A stretch of DNA of 64,000 nucleotides from Fidelibacterota bacterium (GTDB lineage: Bacteria > Fidelibacterota > Marinisomatia > Marinisomatales > TCS55): assembly GCA_029936965.1 (NCBI GenBank), contig JAPYRG010000005.1, positions 48,731 to 112,730 of the forward strand, read 5' to 3'. A program made the position numbers and the translations under genes. The notes under the pieces were generated by a model. It made no database searches. It was not told the origin of the DNA and saw nothing but the letters and a program-made list of their open reading frames with translations. Shown one piece after another: positions 11,246-20,302 of the stretch; the first letter of the stretch is position 1, and every line of letters begins with the position of its first letter.

Positions 11246-11725
11246 ATGAATAGAATCTTAATATATATAATAATTATTTTTATTTCTAGTTGTGTTAATA
11301 ATCAGACGGCAGATGAACTATATAGTAATGCTGAAGTTGCTAGAAATGATAAAAATATAAAAGGTGCATTATCAAATCTTGATTTAATATTAATAAAATA
11401 TCCTAATCATAATCTTGCAGCAAAAACACAATATTTGATTGGAGATATTTATATGAATGATTTGCGTGACTTTAATAATGCGATTAGTGCATATAGCGAT
11501 GTTGTGCATAAATTTCCTGATACTGATCAAGAAGCTCAAGCACAATTTATGATAGGTTATATTTATGCAAATATTTTAGGTGATAAATCTAAAGCAGAAA
11601 AAAATTATAAGACCTTTTTGGAAAAATATCCTGATCATGAATTAGCCCCATCTGTAAAATTTGAATTAGATTATTTGGGAAAGGATATTAATGAGATCGA
11701 TGTGCTTAAGCATATCACTTCTTAA
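11246..11725 (+). CDS. Tetratricopeptide-repeat lipoprotein
   Basis: A 159-residue protein. A hydrophobic signal peptide ends in a lipobox (ISSC, Cys16), so it should be a lipid-anchored periplasmic protein. The mature part has about three TPR-like helical hairpins, with repeated patterns such as A..L..I..KYPNH, AISAYSDVVHKFPDT and AEKNYKTFLEKYPDH. The pattern resembles BamD or CpoB/YbgF-type TPR proteins, but it is much shorter than BamD (about 240 residues) and lacks the CpoB coiled coil. It lies 94 bases after the Omp85 gene, so a role in envelope assembly is plausible but inferred. It could equally belong with the MoxR group 15 bases downstream. Confidence 0.75.
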   Translation: MNRILIYIIIIFISSCVNNQTADELYSNAEVARNDKNIKGALSNLDLILIKYPNHNLAAKTQYLIGDIYMNDLRDFNNAISAYSDVVHKFPDTDQEAQAQFMIGYIYANILGDKSKAEKNYKTFLEKYPDHELAPSVKFELDYLGKDINEIDVLKHITS

Positions 11726-11740
11726 CATATTATAAACCCT

Positions 11741-12736
11741 ATGTCAGATTTTAGTCTTTCAGAAATAAATGAACGGATTTCAAGAGAATCTGAATTTATA
11801 GATATAATTAGAGATGAAATTAGTACAGTTGTTTTTGGACAAACAGACCTTATAAATAGATTACTTATAGGGATACTAGCTAATGGACATATTCTAATTG
11901 AAGGAGTTCCAGGATTAGCAAAGACACTTCTAGTAAAGACTATTGCACAACTTATTGAAGCTAAATTTCAAAGGATACAGTTTACCCCTGACATGCTACC
12001 TGCTGATTTAATTGGAACTCTTATTTATAATCAAAAAACAGGTGTTTTTGAAACTCGAAAAGGCCCAATATTTTCAAATATTATCTTAGCGGATGAAATA
12101 AATCGTTCACCAGCCAAGGTTCAGAGTGCTTTATTAGAGAGCATGCAAGAGAGGCAGGTTACCATTGGGGAAGAAACATTTACCATGGATAGGCCGTTTC
12201 TTGTACTTGCTACCCAAAATCCAATTGAACAAGAAGGAACTTATCCGCTACCAGAAGCTCAAGTTGATCGTTTTATGTTAAAGTTAAAAGTCTCATATCC
12301 TTCAATGGATGAAGAAAAATTAATCTTAAGGAAGATGGCAAAAACCACAGTGGATAATTCTTTAAAACCAGTCACGCATCCAAAGCAAATATTAAATGCG
12401 CAAAAAACAATTAATGATATCTATGTAGATGAAAAAGTTGAAGAATATATTTTGAATTTAATTTTTGCAACAAGAGACCCAAAGTCTTTTGGTTTGAATG
12501 ATATAACAGGATTAATTGAATATGGCGCCTCACCAAGGGCTTCGATAAATATTGTATTGGCATCAAAAGCTAGAGCATTTATGGAGCATCGTGGTTATAT
12601 CACGCCGGAAGATGTTCGTTTTGTAGGAATGGATGTATTAAGACATAGAGTGATTCTAACTTATGAGGCAGAAGCCGAAGAACTATCATCTGAAGATATT
12701 ATTCAAAGACTTTTTGAAACAATAGAAGTTCCCTGA
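11741..12736 (+). CDS. MoxR-family AAA+ ATPase
   Basis: A 331-residue MoxR ATPase. It has Walker A GVPGLAKT (about residues 56-63), Walker B/sensor stretch ILADEINRSPAKVQSALLESMQE, sensor 1 LATQNPIEQEGTYPLPEAQ and a C-terminal lid domain (YGASPRASINI). MoxR proteins act as chaperones or metal-insertion factors for partner proteins with VWA domains. The next gene, 12 bases downstream, encodes a DUF58 protein, the classic partner, and a BatD-like protein follows. The three form one tight operon. Confidence 0.95.
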   Translation: MSDFSLSEINERISRESEFIDIIRDEISTVVFGQTDLINRLLIGILANGHILIEGVPGLAKTLLVKTIAQLIEAKFQRIQFTPDMLPADLIGTLIYNQKTGVFETRKGPIFSNIILADEINRSPAKVQSALLESMQERQVTIGEETFTMDRPFLVLATQNPIEQEGTYPLPEAQVDRFMLKLKVSYPSMDEEKLILRKMAKTTVDNSLKPVTHPKQILNAQKTINDIYVDEKVEEYILNLIFATRDPKSFGLNDITGLIEYGASPRASINIVLASKARAFMEHRGYITPEDVRFVGMDVLRHRVILTYEAEAEELSSEDIIQRLFETIEVP

Positions 12737-12748
12737 TTATTATTAGTA

Positions 12749-13624
12749 ATGATCCCAACTGAGATCATAGAAAAAGTTCGCCATATTGAGATAAGAACCA
12801 GAGGTTTGGTCAATGATCTTTTTGGTGGAGAATATCATTCTGTTTTTAAAGGAAGAGGAATGTCATTCTCAGAGGTTAGAGAATATTTTCCAGGTGATGA
12901 TATTAAATTGATTGATTGGAATGTTACTGCTCGGTCAAATCTTCCTCATATAAAAATTTTTGAAGAAGAAAGAGAATTAACTGTATATCTTATTGTTGAT
13001 ATTAGTAAATCAGGAGATTTTGGAACATTAGATAAATATAAAAATGAAATTGCTACTGAGATTGCTGCAGTATTAGGATTTTCTGCTATAAAGAATAATG
13101 ATAAAGTAGGATTAATTATGTTTAGTGATAAAATAGAGAAATATGTTCCTCCAAAAAAAGGAAAGTCGCATGTACTTCGAGTTGTAAGAGAGCTACTTTA
13201 TCATAAGTCTAAAGGTCAGAATACTTCTATTCATAATGCTGTAGATTTTTTATTAAAAGTTGCTAAGAGAAAAAGTGTAGTTTTTCTTATTTCAGATTAT
13301 ATAGATAATGGTTACTGGAAGTCGCTTAAGATTGCAAATCGCAAACATGATTTGATTGGGATTAAAGTTTCTGATATTGCTGAGTCTTTAATACCAAACT
13401 TAGGTTTTTTAAAAATCCATGACCCTGAAACGAATAAGGAATTTTGGATCGATACAAGTTCTGAATCTGATAGATTAAAATTTAGCAATGATCAAGAAGA
13501 AGCTTCTAATAATTTTAAAAAGAAGTGTGATAAAATTAATTTTGATCTGATCCAAATAAATACTAATGAAGATTATGTTGATCCCTTAATGAATTATTTT
13601 AAACGGAGGGAAAAGAGGATTTAG
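12749..13624 (+). CDS. DUF58 domain protein (MoxR partner)
   Basis: A 291-residue cytoplasmic-looking protein with the DUF58 core: GRGMSFSEVREYFPGDDIKLIDWNVTAR (shown here by its key residues, about 48-76), followed by YLIVDISKSG, a degenerate VWA/MIDAS-type strand, and VFLISDYIDNG. DUF58 proteins lie beside MoxR ATPases in Bat-type operons and are thought to be client or adaptor subunits; the biochemical role is not known. No membrane segments are visible. The gene is followed 6 bases later by a membrane-anchored BatD-like gene. Confidence 0.92.
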   Translation: MIPTEIIEKVRHIEIRTRGLVNDLFGGEYHSVFKGRGMSFSEVREYFPGDDIKLIDWNVTARSNLPHIKIFEEERELTVYLIVDISKSGDFGTLDKYKNEIATEIAAVLGFSAIKNNDKVGLIMFSDKIEKYVPPKKGKSHVLRVVRELLYHKSKGQNTSIHNAVDFLLKVAKRKSVVFLISDYIDNGYWKSLKIANRKHDLIGIKVSDIAESLIPNLGFLKIHDPETNKEFWIDTSSESDRLKFSNDQEEASNNFKKKCDKINFDLIQINTNEDYVDPLMNYFKRREKRI

Positions 13625-13630
13625 TATAAG

Positions 13631-14569
13631 ATGCTTTTAAATAGACTATTACTTATCTGTTCTTTAATAGTTTTAGCAAACTCTTGTAAAAATAGTGATC
13701 AATTGGATGGGTCATTTCAATTATCTGTAACTACAGATACAGCTAGCGCTTCAATTGGAGACCTCATTACTTATAAGATTATTACTTATAATATTGGAAA
13801 TAAATATTTTGAGATTGCAAATCGCCAATTTTCAGAACCATTAGAATTGCGAAACTCAAAATTATTATATGATAAAGTAAATAAAGTAACAGGAGCAGAG
13901 TTTATTTTTTCTGTGTGGGATACTGGTATGGTAACTATCCCTCCAATTACTATTAATCTATTTAATTCTGATAGTGTTTTTGATTTTGCGATGGCGACTG
14001 ATTCAATCTCTATTGAAGTTATATCTATAGTTGATGTTACTGGTGATCAAAATATGAAACCTATTAAGGGCCCAATTCCTATTGAAAATGTGTTACAAAT
14101 AAGAATATTTCTTCTAATGATATTATTATCAATTATTTTATATGGATTATATTTTATTTATGGAAAAAGAAATAAGAATATATATGATGAGGTTAAAGTA
14201 GAGACTAATATAGACCCAGCTGATAAAATCGCACTTAATAAATTAGAATTATTAAGCAAAGATTCTTATGATACAAAGATCAAGACCAAAGAATTTTATA
14301 TAATCCTTTCACACATTTTAAGAGAATATGTTGAAAATAGTGTTTATATCAAATCTTTAGAAATGACAACTGAGGAAATAAGTAGAAATAGAGATTCTTT
14401 TCCATTTAATAAGGAAGAAATTAATAGGTGGTTGGACATCTTGAATCGTGCAGATCTTAGCAAATATGCAAAGTCTAATCCTGAGAAAAATATATGTGAT
14501 GATGATTTAAATGCAGGAAAGGAATTTGTTATCAATACTGCTTCATCATGGAAAGTATTAAATGATTAA
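13631..14569 (+). CDS. BatD/DUF4381-like membrane-anchored protein
   Basis: A 312-residue protein. An N-terminal signal ends at a possible lipobox (ANSC, Cys19, not ideal). An extracytoplasmic beta-rich domain of about 130 residues (SFQLSVTTDTASASIGDLIT and on) resembles the Ig-like repeat of BatD. One transmembrane helix follows at about 157-178 and then a helical cytoplasmic domain with KEFYIILSHILREYVE. That layout is typical of the protein that closes a MoxR-DUF58 operon. I am confident of the architecture and moderately so of the family. No BatA/BatB-type VWA membrane gene is present, so this is a short version of the operon. Confidence 0.65.
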   Translation: MLLNRLLLICSLIVLANSCKNSDQLDGSFQLSVTTDTASASIGDLITYKIITYNIGNKYFEIANRQFSEPLELRNSKLLYDKVNKVTGAEFIFSVWDTGMVTIPPITINLFNSDSVFDFAMATDSISIEVISIVDVTGDQNMKPIKGPIPIENVLQIRIFLLMILLSIILYGLYFIYGKRNKNIYDEVKVETNIDPADKIALNKLELLSKDSYDTKIKTKEFYIILSHILREYVENSVYIKSLEMTTEEISRNRDSFPFNKEEINRWLDILNRADLSKYAKSNPEKNICDDDLNAGKEFVINTASSWKVLND

Positions 14570-14641
14570 TTATTTTATAAATAACTAAAATTTGAGATAT
14601 TACAGGAATAAGTTAAATTCAAAATGAAATAAGGAATGCAA

Positions 14642-15205
14642 ATGGCGACGACAAGCGATATTAAAAATGGTGTTGTTTTACTTGAGAATGGCAAAAGAAT
14701 GAAAGTTATGGAATTTTTACATGTGAAACCTGGAAAGGGTAATGCATTTGTGCGTACTAAACTTCGCGATTTACAATCTGGTAAAATTATTGAAAAAAGA
14801 TTTAATGCTGGTGCAAAAATTGAATTGATTAGAATTGATGCTAAAGAAATGCAGTATCTTTATAATGATGATGATATTCATATTTTTATGGATAATCAGA
14901 CTTATGATCAGATAAATATTTTAAATGACGTAATAGGTAATAAAATAAATTATCTGAAGGCAGGGCAGAATGTTGATATTTTATTTGATGATGAGTTAAT
15001 AATTGATATCAGATTACCTGCACATGTACATCTGGAAGTTGTCAGTACAGAACCAGGAGAAAAAGGCAACACAGCAACTGGAGCTACAAAGCCCGCTACT
15101 TTAGAAACACATTATACGGTAAATGTTCCTTTATTTATTGATAATGGTGATATATTAAAAGTTGATACAAGAAGTGGAGAATATATTGAAAGAACTAAAT
15201 CTTAA
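14642..15205 (+). CDS. efp: Translation elongation factor P
   Basis: A 187-residue protein from the ATG at 14642. I chose this over the ATG at 14636 because the aagg box at 14631-14634 then has a normal spacing. The modification loop HVKPGKGNAF puts Lys32 at the site that is beta-lysylated or otherwise modified in EF-P. Domains II and III follow, with the C-terminal signature YTVNVPLFIDNGDILKVDTR. EF-P rescues ribosomes stalled at polyproline stretches. The 72-base gap after the BatD-like gene suggests its own transcription unit, together with accB and accC downstream, an arrangement common in bacteria. Confidence 0.97.
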   Translation: MATTSDIKNGVVLLENGKRMKVMEFLHVKPGKGNAFVRTKLRDLQSGKIIEKRFNAGAKIELIRIDAKEMQYLYNDDDIHIFMDNQTYDQINILNDVIGNKINYLKAGQNVDILFDDELIIDIRLPAHVHLEVVSTEPGEKGNTATGATKPATLETHYTVNVPLFIDNGDILKVDTRSGEYIERTKS

Positions 15206-15226
15206 TGTTATACTATTATTTAAACT

Positions 15227-15691
15227 ATGTGGAAAAATAGATTAAAAGAATTATTGTATATACTGGAGAATAGTAAGGTCAATGAAATTGATGTTACATT
15301 TTTTGGGGTTCGTTATAGGGTAGTAAAAGAACCAAGCGTTCATGATGAGTCATTGCCAGCTGCAGAAAATGAAGTCAGTAATGATTCAAAACAAACTATT
15401 GATTCAGATGAAAGCGTAGATCAAAATGCTGAGGAAACAAAAGAAATTGATGGTGTTAAAGTCTTATCTCCCATGCCTGGAACATTTTATATATCACCCT
15501 CACTTGATGAAGCCTCTTTTGTAAATGAAGGAGATTCTATTAATAAAGGCGATACTTTATGTATTATAGAAGCAATGAAAATAATGAATGAAATTGAAGC
15601 TGAAGAAAATGGGATAATTCATAAGATTCTTGTAGAAAATGGTCATGCTGTTGAATTCAATCAGCCATTATTTCTAATTAATCCTAAATAA
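15227..15691 (+). CDS. accB: Biotin carboxyl carrier protein of acetyl-CoA carboxylase
   Basis: A 154-residue carrier. The N-terminus (about 1-35) is a short helical segment; a Glu/Asp/Ser/Ala-rich flexible linker (35-75) leads to the biotinyl domain (about 77-154) with the EAMKIMNE motif, Lys118 being the biotin site. It carries CO2-loaded biotin between biotin carboxylase and carboxyltransferase in the first committed step of fatty-acid synthesis. The biotin carboxylase gene follows 7 bases later. Confidence 0.97.
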   Translation: MWKNRLKELLYILENSKVNEIDVTFFGVRYRVVKEPSVHDESLPAAENEVSNDSKQTIDSDESVDQNAEETKEIDGVKVLSPMPGTFYISPSLDEASFVNEGDSINKGDTLCIIEAMKIMNEIEAEENGIIHKILVENGHAVEFNQPLFLINPK

Positions 15692-15698
15692 TTCAATT

Positions 15699-17054
15699 AT
15701 GTATAAAAAGATTTTGATAGCTAATCGGGGCGAAATTGCTCTCCGTATAATAAGAGCTTGCCATGAGCTTGGGATTAAAACCGTTGCAGTTTATTCTACA
15801 GCAGATGAATTTTCTCTTCATGTTAAATTCTCTGATGAAGCAGTTTGTATTGGCCCACCTCCAAGCAATGAAAGTTACTTAAATATTCCTCGAATTATTG
15901 CAGCTGCTGAAATAACTCATGCTGACGCAATACACCCTGGTTATGGATTTTTAGCTGAAAATGCAGAATTTTCGAATATCTGTGAAGAAAATGGATTTTC
16001 TTTTATTGGTCCAACAGCAAAAATTATTAATGCAATGGGAGATAAGTCAGAAGCAAGGAATACTATGAAAAATTCCGGTGTTCCTGTTATTCTTGGAAGT
16101 GATGGAGTTCTAAAAGATGTTACTGAAGCTGAAAAATTTGCAGAAAAAGTTGGATACCCAGTGATGCTTAAAGCCTCTGCTGGAGGAGGGGGGCGAGGTA
16201 TGAGGCTTGTTAAATCACAAAAAGAATTGGAATCAGCGTTTAGTTCTGCTCAGGCAGAATCAAAGAGTGCATTTAACAATGATGATTTATATTTAGAAAA
16301 GTTTGTTGAAAATCCCCGGCATATTGAAGTTCAAATATTGGCTGATAGTCAAGGTAATACTATTCATCTAGGTGAGAGGGAGTGCACAATTCAAAGACGT
16401 CACCAAAAATTGATTGAGGAGAGTCCATCTGTTGTTATTGATGATAAACTTAGAAATAAATTAGGAACAGCTGCTATTAATGCTGCAAAAACAGTTAATT
16501 ATGTTGGTGTTGGTACCGTTGAGTTCCTTATTGACAAAAACCTAGATTACTACTTTATGGAAATGAATACTAGAATTCAGGTTGAACACCCGGTTACTGA
16601 AATGGTGACAGGTGTTGATCTAATTAAACAACAAATAAGAATGCATACAGGTAAGTCATATCCAAAATTTTTAGAAAATTTTCAATTAAGAGGACATTCA
16701 ATTGAATGCCGTATTAACGCTGAAGATCCAGCGAATGATTTTATTCCATCCCCAATGAAAATAACAAGTTTTCATATGCCTGGAGGTAAGGGTGTTAGAA
16801 TAGATAGTCACGCCTACGCAGGATATCAAATCCCAACAAATTATGATTCTATGATAGGTAAATTAATTGTCTTTTCTAGTTCAAGAAAACGAGCAATTAA
16901 TCGTATGGCTAGAGCTCTTGAAGAATGCATTATTGAAGGTCCAAAAACAACCATACCTTTTCATCAAGCAATAATGAACAATGAGTTATTTATAAAGGGT
17001 GAATTTGATACAGGGTTTTTAGATAATTTTGAATTTATTGATATGGAAGAATAA
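15699..17054 (+). CDS. accC: Biotin carboxylase subunit of acetyl-CoA carboxylase
   Basis: A 451-residue ATP-grasp enzyme, normal AccC length. It begins [20 protein letters not shown], has the glycine-rich ATP-binding loop ([12 protein letters not shown]), the [15 protein letters not shown] active-site stretch and the C-terminal biotin carboxylase domain (ECRINAEDP). It carboxylates the biotin on AccB using ATP and bicarbonate. The length stops at the biotin carboxylase domain, so this is a stand-alone AccC and not a pyruvate or propionyl-CoA carboxylase alpha chain. The carboxyltransferase genes accA and accD are not in the window. Confidence 0.97.
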   Translation: MYKKILIANRGEIALRIIRACHELGIKTVAVYSTADEFSLHVKFSDEAVCIGPPPSNESYLNIPRIIAAAEITHADAIHPGYGFLAENAEFSNICEENGFSFIGPTAKIINAMGDKSEARNTMKNSGVPVILGSDGVLKDVTEAEKFAEKVGYPVMLKASAGGGGRGMRLVKSQKELESAFSSAQAESKSAFNNDDLYLEKFVENPRHIEVQILADSQGNTIHLGERECTIQRRHQKLIEESPSVVIDDKLRNKLGTAAINAAKTVNYVGVGTVEFLIDKNLDYYFMEMNTRIQVEHPVTEMVTGVDLIKQQIRMHTGKSYPKFLENFQLRGHSIECRINAEDPANDFIPSPMKITSFHMPGGKGVRIDSHAYAGYQIPTNYDSMIGKLIVFSSSRKRAINRMARALEECIIEGPKTTIPFHQAIMNNELFIKGEFDTGFLDNFEFIDMEE

Positions 17055-17056
17055 TT

Positions 17057-17434
17057 ATGAATGTTCCGGAAAATTTATTGTATACAGATGAACATGAATG
17101 GGTAAAAATAGATAATGCTATAGCAACTATTGGAATTACAGATTATGCACAAGGGGAACTTGGAGATATTGTTTTTATTGAATTCCCTAATTTGAATTCA
17201 AAATTTAAAAAAGGGGAATCAATGGGTACAATAGAAGCTGTCAAGACTGTATCTGATATTTACATGCCAATATCTGGTAAAATAGTAGAATTGAATGATG
17301 CACTTAATGATAGGCCTGAAACAGTAAATAATAATCCTTTTAATAATGGATGGATGCTAAGGGTGCAAATAACGGATATGGATGAAGTTTCAGAACTTAT
17401 GAATTCGAAACAATATATAACTTTTATATCTTAA
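17057..17434 (+). CDS. gcvH: Glycine cleavage system H protein
   Basis: A 125-residue lipoyl carrier with the GcvH pattern: YTDEHEWVKID at the start, ITDYAQGELGDIVFIE, and the lipoylation loop GTIEAVKTVSDIYMP with Lys63 as the attachment site. In glycine cleavage GcvH shuttles the methylamine intermediate between the P, T and L proteins. None of the partner genes is here; the gene sits 2 bases after accC and 6 bases before a GGGP synthase gene. A solitary gcvH can also act as the octanoyl carrier for lipoate assembly. Confidence 0.95.
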   Translation: MNVPENLLYTDEHEWVKIDNAIATIGITDYAQGELGDIVFIEFPNLNSKFKKGESMGTIEAVKTVSDIYMPISGKIVELNDALNDRPETVNNNPFNNGWMLRVQITDMDEVSELMNSKQYITFIS

Positions 17435-17440
17435 CTTTTT

Positions 17441-18187
17441 ATGAAAGAAACAATCTTTAATTATTTGCTATCGGTTAAGGAAGAAAAAGGTGCTGGATAT
17501 ATAGTCCTCATTGATCCAGATAAGAATAGTGAAAAGAAGTTAGAAGAAAAAATTTCTAAAATAAATCAATCTGGTGTCGATGCAATTTTCGTAGGGGGCA
17601 GTTTAATTCTTGATAATAATTGTGAGAAAAGAGTTGCGATGATTAAATCATTATCAGAATTACCGGTAATCTTTTTTCCAGGTGGGATAAGTCAGTTAAA
17701 TAAACATTACGATGCGATGTTGTTTATTTCAATTTTGTCAGGAAGAAATCCTCATTATCTTATTGGTGAACAAGTAGTTGCTGCGCCAATAGTAAAAGAT
17801 TTAGGTATTGAAGTGATTCCAACAGGTTATTTAATTGTTGATGGTGGTAGTAATTCATCAGTACAGTTTATGAGTGGTTCAAATCCTATTCCTATTGAAA
17901 AACCAGATATTCTTATTGCACATGCATTAGCAGCTCAATATTTAGGGAAAAAACTTGTGTATTTAGAATCAGGAAGTGGGGCAAAAAATCCTATTCCTAA
18001 TCAGTTGGTAGAAGCTGTTAATAATTATATAGATATTCCCATAATTGTTGGTGGCGGTGTTCGAACACCTGAATCTGCATATGAGAAAGTCCAATCTGGT
18101 GCTAGTTTTATTGTCACTGGTACTGTTATTGAAGATGATAATACAAATATAATTAAAGAGTTTGCAGATGCTATTCATAGGAGTTAA
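17441..18187 (+). CDS. Geranylgeranylglyceryl-phosphate synthase family protein (PcrB/GGGPS-like)
   Basis: A 248-residue TIM-barrel prenyltransferase. Family marks are LIDPDK near the N-terminus, IFVGGS, FPGGISQLNKHYDAML, FISILSGRNPHYLIGEQV, IPTGYLIVDGG and YLESGSGA, with the phosphate-binding IIVGGGVRTPESA and FIVTGT. Enzymes of this family join glycerol-1-phosphate to a prenyl diphosphate, the first step of archaeal-type ether lipids; bacterial homologues are known from Bacteroidetes and other FCB groups. The NPHYLIGEQV region is like the group that includes the GGPP-using Bacteroidetes enzymes rather than the Bacillus PcrB. Chain-length specificity is not proven by the sequence. gmhA follows 3 bases later. 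Confidence 0.9.
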   Translation: MKETIFNYLLSVKEEKGAGYIVLIDPDKNSEKKLEEKISKINQSGVDAIFVGGSLILDNNCEKRVAMIKSLSELPVIFFPGGISQLNKHYDAMLFISILSGRNPHYLIGEQVVAAPIVKDLGIEVIPTGYLIVDGGSNSSVQFMSGSNPIPIEKPDILIAHALAAQYLGKKLVYLESGSGAKNPIPNQLVEAVNNYIDIPIIVGGGVRTPESAYEKVQSGASFIVTGTVIEDDNTNIIKEFADAIHRS

Positions 18188-18190
18188 ATA

Positions 18191-18763
18191 ATGAGCGATA
18201 AATTGGACCCTAAACAAATAATTATTTCAAACAATGAAGTAACTAACGCTATGTTAACTACTTGTATTGATGATATTTTAATTGCATCAGAAATTTTGAT
18301 TGATGCGATAAACAATGGCAATAAAGTTCTATGGTGTGGTAATGGTGGTAGTGCTGCAGATTCTCAGCATATGTCAACAGAGTTAATGGGGGGATTAAGA
18401 AATCATGATCGCCCGCCAATTCCATCGTTAGCATTAACAACAGATTCATCTTTTTTAACTGCATGGTCAAATGATACTGATTTCAATACAGTATTTTCAC
18501 GACAAATTGAAGCTATTGGAGATTCAGGTGATGCTCTAATTGCTATTTCAACCAGCGGAAATTCTGAGAATATAGTTGAAGCAGTAAATATGGCAGAGAA
18601 AATGAAAATGAAAATAATTATTTTGACTGGAAAAAATGGAGGAAAGTTGAATGGACGAGGTGATATTGTTATAAATATACCTAGTAATGATACTCAACGA
18701 ATCCAAGAAGGGCATTTGTTAACAGAACATATTTTATGTGAAATGCTAGAATCTTCCTTATAA
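18191..18763 (+). CDS. gmhA: D-sedoheptulose-7-phosphate isomerase (phosphoheptose isomerase)
   Basis: A 190-residue SIS-domain isomerase. The sugar-phosphate loop is WCGNGGSAADSQHMSTELMG and the second is LIAISTSGNSENIVEA; the C-terminal helix QEGHLLTEHILCEML carries the family's metal/base residues (Glu and His). It converts sedoheptulose-7-phosphate to heptose-7-phosphate, the first step toward ADP-heptose for the LPS inner core, pointing to an outer membrane with heptose-containing LPS or glycans. The later genes of the pathway (hldE, gmhB) are not in the window. Confidence 0.93.
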   Translation: MSDKLDPKQIIISNNEVTNAMLTTCIDDILIASEILIDAINNGNKVLWCGNGGSAADSQHMSTELMGGLRNHDRPPIPSLALTTDSSFLTAWSNDTDFNTVFSRQIEAIGDSGDALIAISTSGNSENIVEAVNMAEKMKMKIIILTGKNGGKLNGRGDIVINIPSNDTQRIQEGHLLTEHILCEMLESSL

Positions 18764-18781
18764 GTTTCTTTAATTACTGAT

Positions 18782-19675
18782 TTGTATACTTATCTAGAAG
18801 ATTATCTTACAATGTTGCGTGTTGAGAAAAATCTTTCGACTAATTCAATTACATCTTATAAGACTGATTTAAAACGTTATATAAATTTTCTTTTTAATAA
18901 AGAATCAATTCAAGATCTTAATTCTATACGCCAGATTCATATACGAAATTTTATTCGTCATTTAAATGATCAAAATTTATCATCTGCAAGTATCAATCGA
19001 TCATTTTCTTCTATTCGCTCTTACCATAAATATTTATCTAGTGAAGAAAAGATATCGCATAATCCTACTCAGTTACTTGAGCCTCCTAAAATATCTAAAA
19101 AATTACCGAAGGTTTTATCTATTCAGGAAGTCGATGTAATAATTAATTCTGTTAAACTTGAAGAATTTATGGGCTATAGGGATAAAGCCATTCTAGAAAC
19201 TTTATATTCAGCAGGATTAAGAGCATCAGAATTGTGTGCTTTGGAAATGAATAATATATTATTTGATTCCACAATGTTAAGAGTAGTGGGAAAAGGGAAT
19301 AAAGAAAGATATGTTCCTTTAGGAAGCAAAGCGATAAAATTAATTAATGAATATTGTAAATATATCCGATCTTTACTTATTAATAAGAAAAAGACTGATG
19401 GAAATGTGTTTTTAAGTAAGAATGGTAAACAATTAACTAGAATGACAATTTTCAACATAATGAAGAAATGGACCCAAATTTCTGGAATAAATAAGGATAT
19501 TAGCCCTCATACTTTTAGACATTCTTTTGCAACACACTTATTAGAGGGAGGGGCAGATTTAAGAGCAGTTCAAGAGATGTTAGGCCATTCAGATATTTCA
19601 ACTACTCAGATCTACACGCACCTTGATAATGAATATTTAAAAGAAGTGCATCGGACATTTCATCCAAGGGCATAG
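18782..19675 (+). CDS. xerD: Tyrosine recombinase XerC/XerD
   Basis: A 297-residue tyrosine recombinase of Xer size. The N-terminal SAM-like core-binding domain (LRVEKNLSTNSITSYKTDLK) is followed by the catalytic domain with Arg in LYSAGLRASEL, Lys in GKGNKERYVPL, the HTFRHSFATHLL box, LGHSDISTTQIYTH and the nucleophilic Tyr in that last motif. It resolves chromosome dimers at dif with FtsK. The start is a TTG at 18782; the next in-frame ATG would remove part of the N-terminal helix. The gene sits within a run of housekeeping genes with no mobile-element hallmarks, which argues against a phage or integron integrase. XerC and XerD cannot be told apart here. Confidence 0.88.
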   Translation: MYTYLEDYLTMLRVEKNLSTNSITSYKTDLKRYINFLFNKESIQDLNSIRQIHIRNFIRHLNDQNLSSASINRSFSSIRSYHKYLSSEEKISHNPTQLLEPPKISKKLPKVLSIQEVDVIINSVKLEEFMGYRDKAILETLYSAGLRASELCALEMNNILFDSTMLRVVGKGNKERYVPLGSKAIKLINEYCKYIRSLLINKKKTDGNVFLSKNGKQLTRMTIFNIMKKWTQISGINKDISPHTFRHSFATHLLEGGADLRAVQEMLGHSDISTTQIYTHLDNEYLKEVHRTFHPRA

Positions 19676-19678
19676 CAT

Positions 19679-20296
19679 ATGCTTTTTCGTTTACCGCCTG
19701 AAGTTTTAGTTCTTTTGATTCCTGTTTTATTATTTGCTTTAGTATTTCATGAATTTTCACATGCGTGGGTTGCAAATAAACTAGGAGACCCCACAGCTCG
19801 TTATGCAGGTCGTCTTACTCTAAATCCTATAGCCCACCTTGATCCAATTGGTGGATTAATGATTTTATTTGTTGGATTTGGTTGGGCAAAACCAGTTCCT
19901 GTAGATCCAAGGTATTTAAAAAACCCTAGAGAAGATATGATGAAAATTGCTTTTGCAGGTCCAGCATCTAATCTATTATTAGCTTTCATTGCAGGAATAA
20001 TTCTTCGATCTGGTTATGTTCAGGGAAGCATAGCGATGATGATAATTTTATTTACACAAATAAATATAATGTTAGCCGTATTTAATATGATTCCTGTTTC
20101 ACCATTAGATGGCTCACAGATTTTTTCAGGATTATTAATAAGAACTAACCCTGAGCTTGTAAGAAATTTACAAATTTATGGACCTCAAATATTATTGGGT
20201 GCAATCCTAATTGGTTATTTCACACCTATTTCTCCTATTAGTTGGATAATGCGACCATTTATAAATTTCTTTCTTTTTCTATTTGCTGGCATTTAA
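19679..20296 (+). CDS. Site-2 protease family membrane metalloprotease (M50)
   Basis: A 205-residue polytopic protein with the zinc-binding HEFSH motif (HExxH) in the first membrane segment and the second metal ligand region NMIPVSPLDGSQI (NxxPxxxxDG). FVGFGWAKPVPVDPRYLKNPREDM is the substrate-loop stretch typical of the small, PDZ-less group-III site-2 proteases. The fold has about four to five membrane helices. Such enzymes cleave transmembrane segments of other proteins; the substrate here is unknown. It begins 3 bases after the recombinase gene. Confidence 0.93.
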   Translation: MLFRLPPEVLVLLIPVLLFALVFHEFSHAWVANKLGDPTARYAGRLTLNPIAHLDPIGGLMILFVGFGWAKPVPVDPRYLKNPREDMMKIAFAGPASNLLLAFIAGIILRSGYVQGSIAMMIILFTQINIMLAVFNMIPVSPLDGSQIFSGLLIRTNPELVRNLQIYGPQILLGAILIGYFTPISPISWIMRPFINFFLFLFAGI

Positions 20297-20302
20297 AAGC
20301 TC

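Noticed and set aside
18782..19675. Phage or integron integrase instead of Xer
   Set aside because: Length, motif order and housekeeping neighbours fit XerC/D, and no attachment site repeats, cassettes or phage genes are near.
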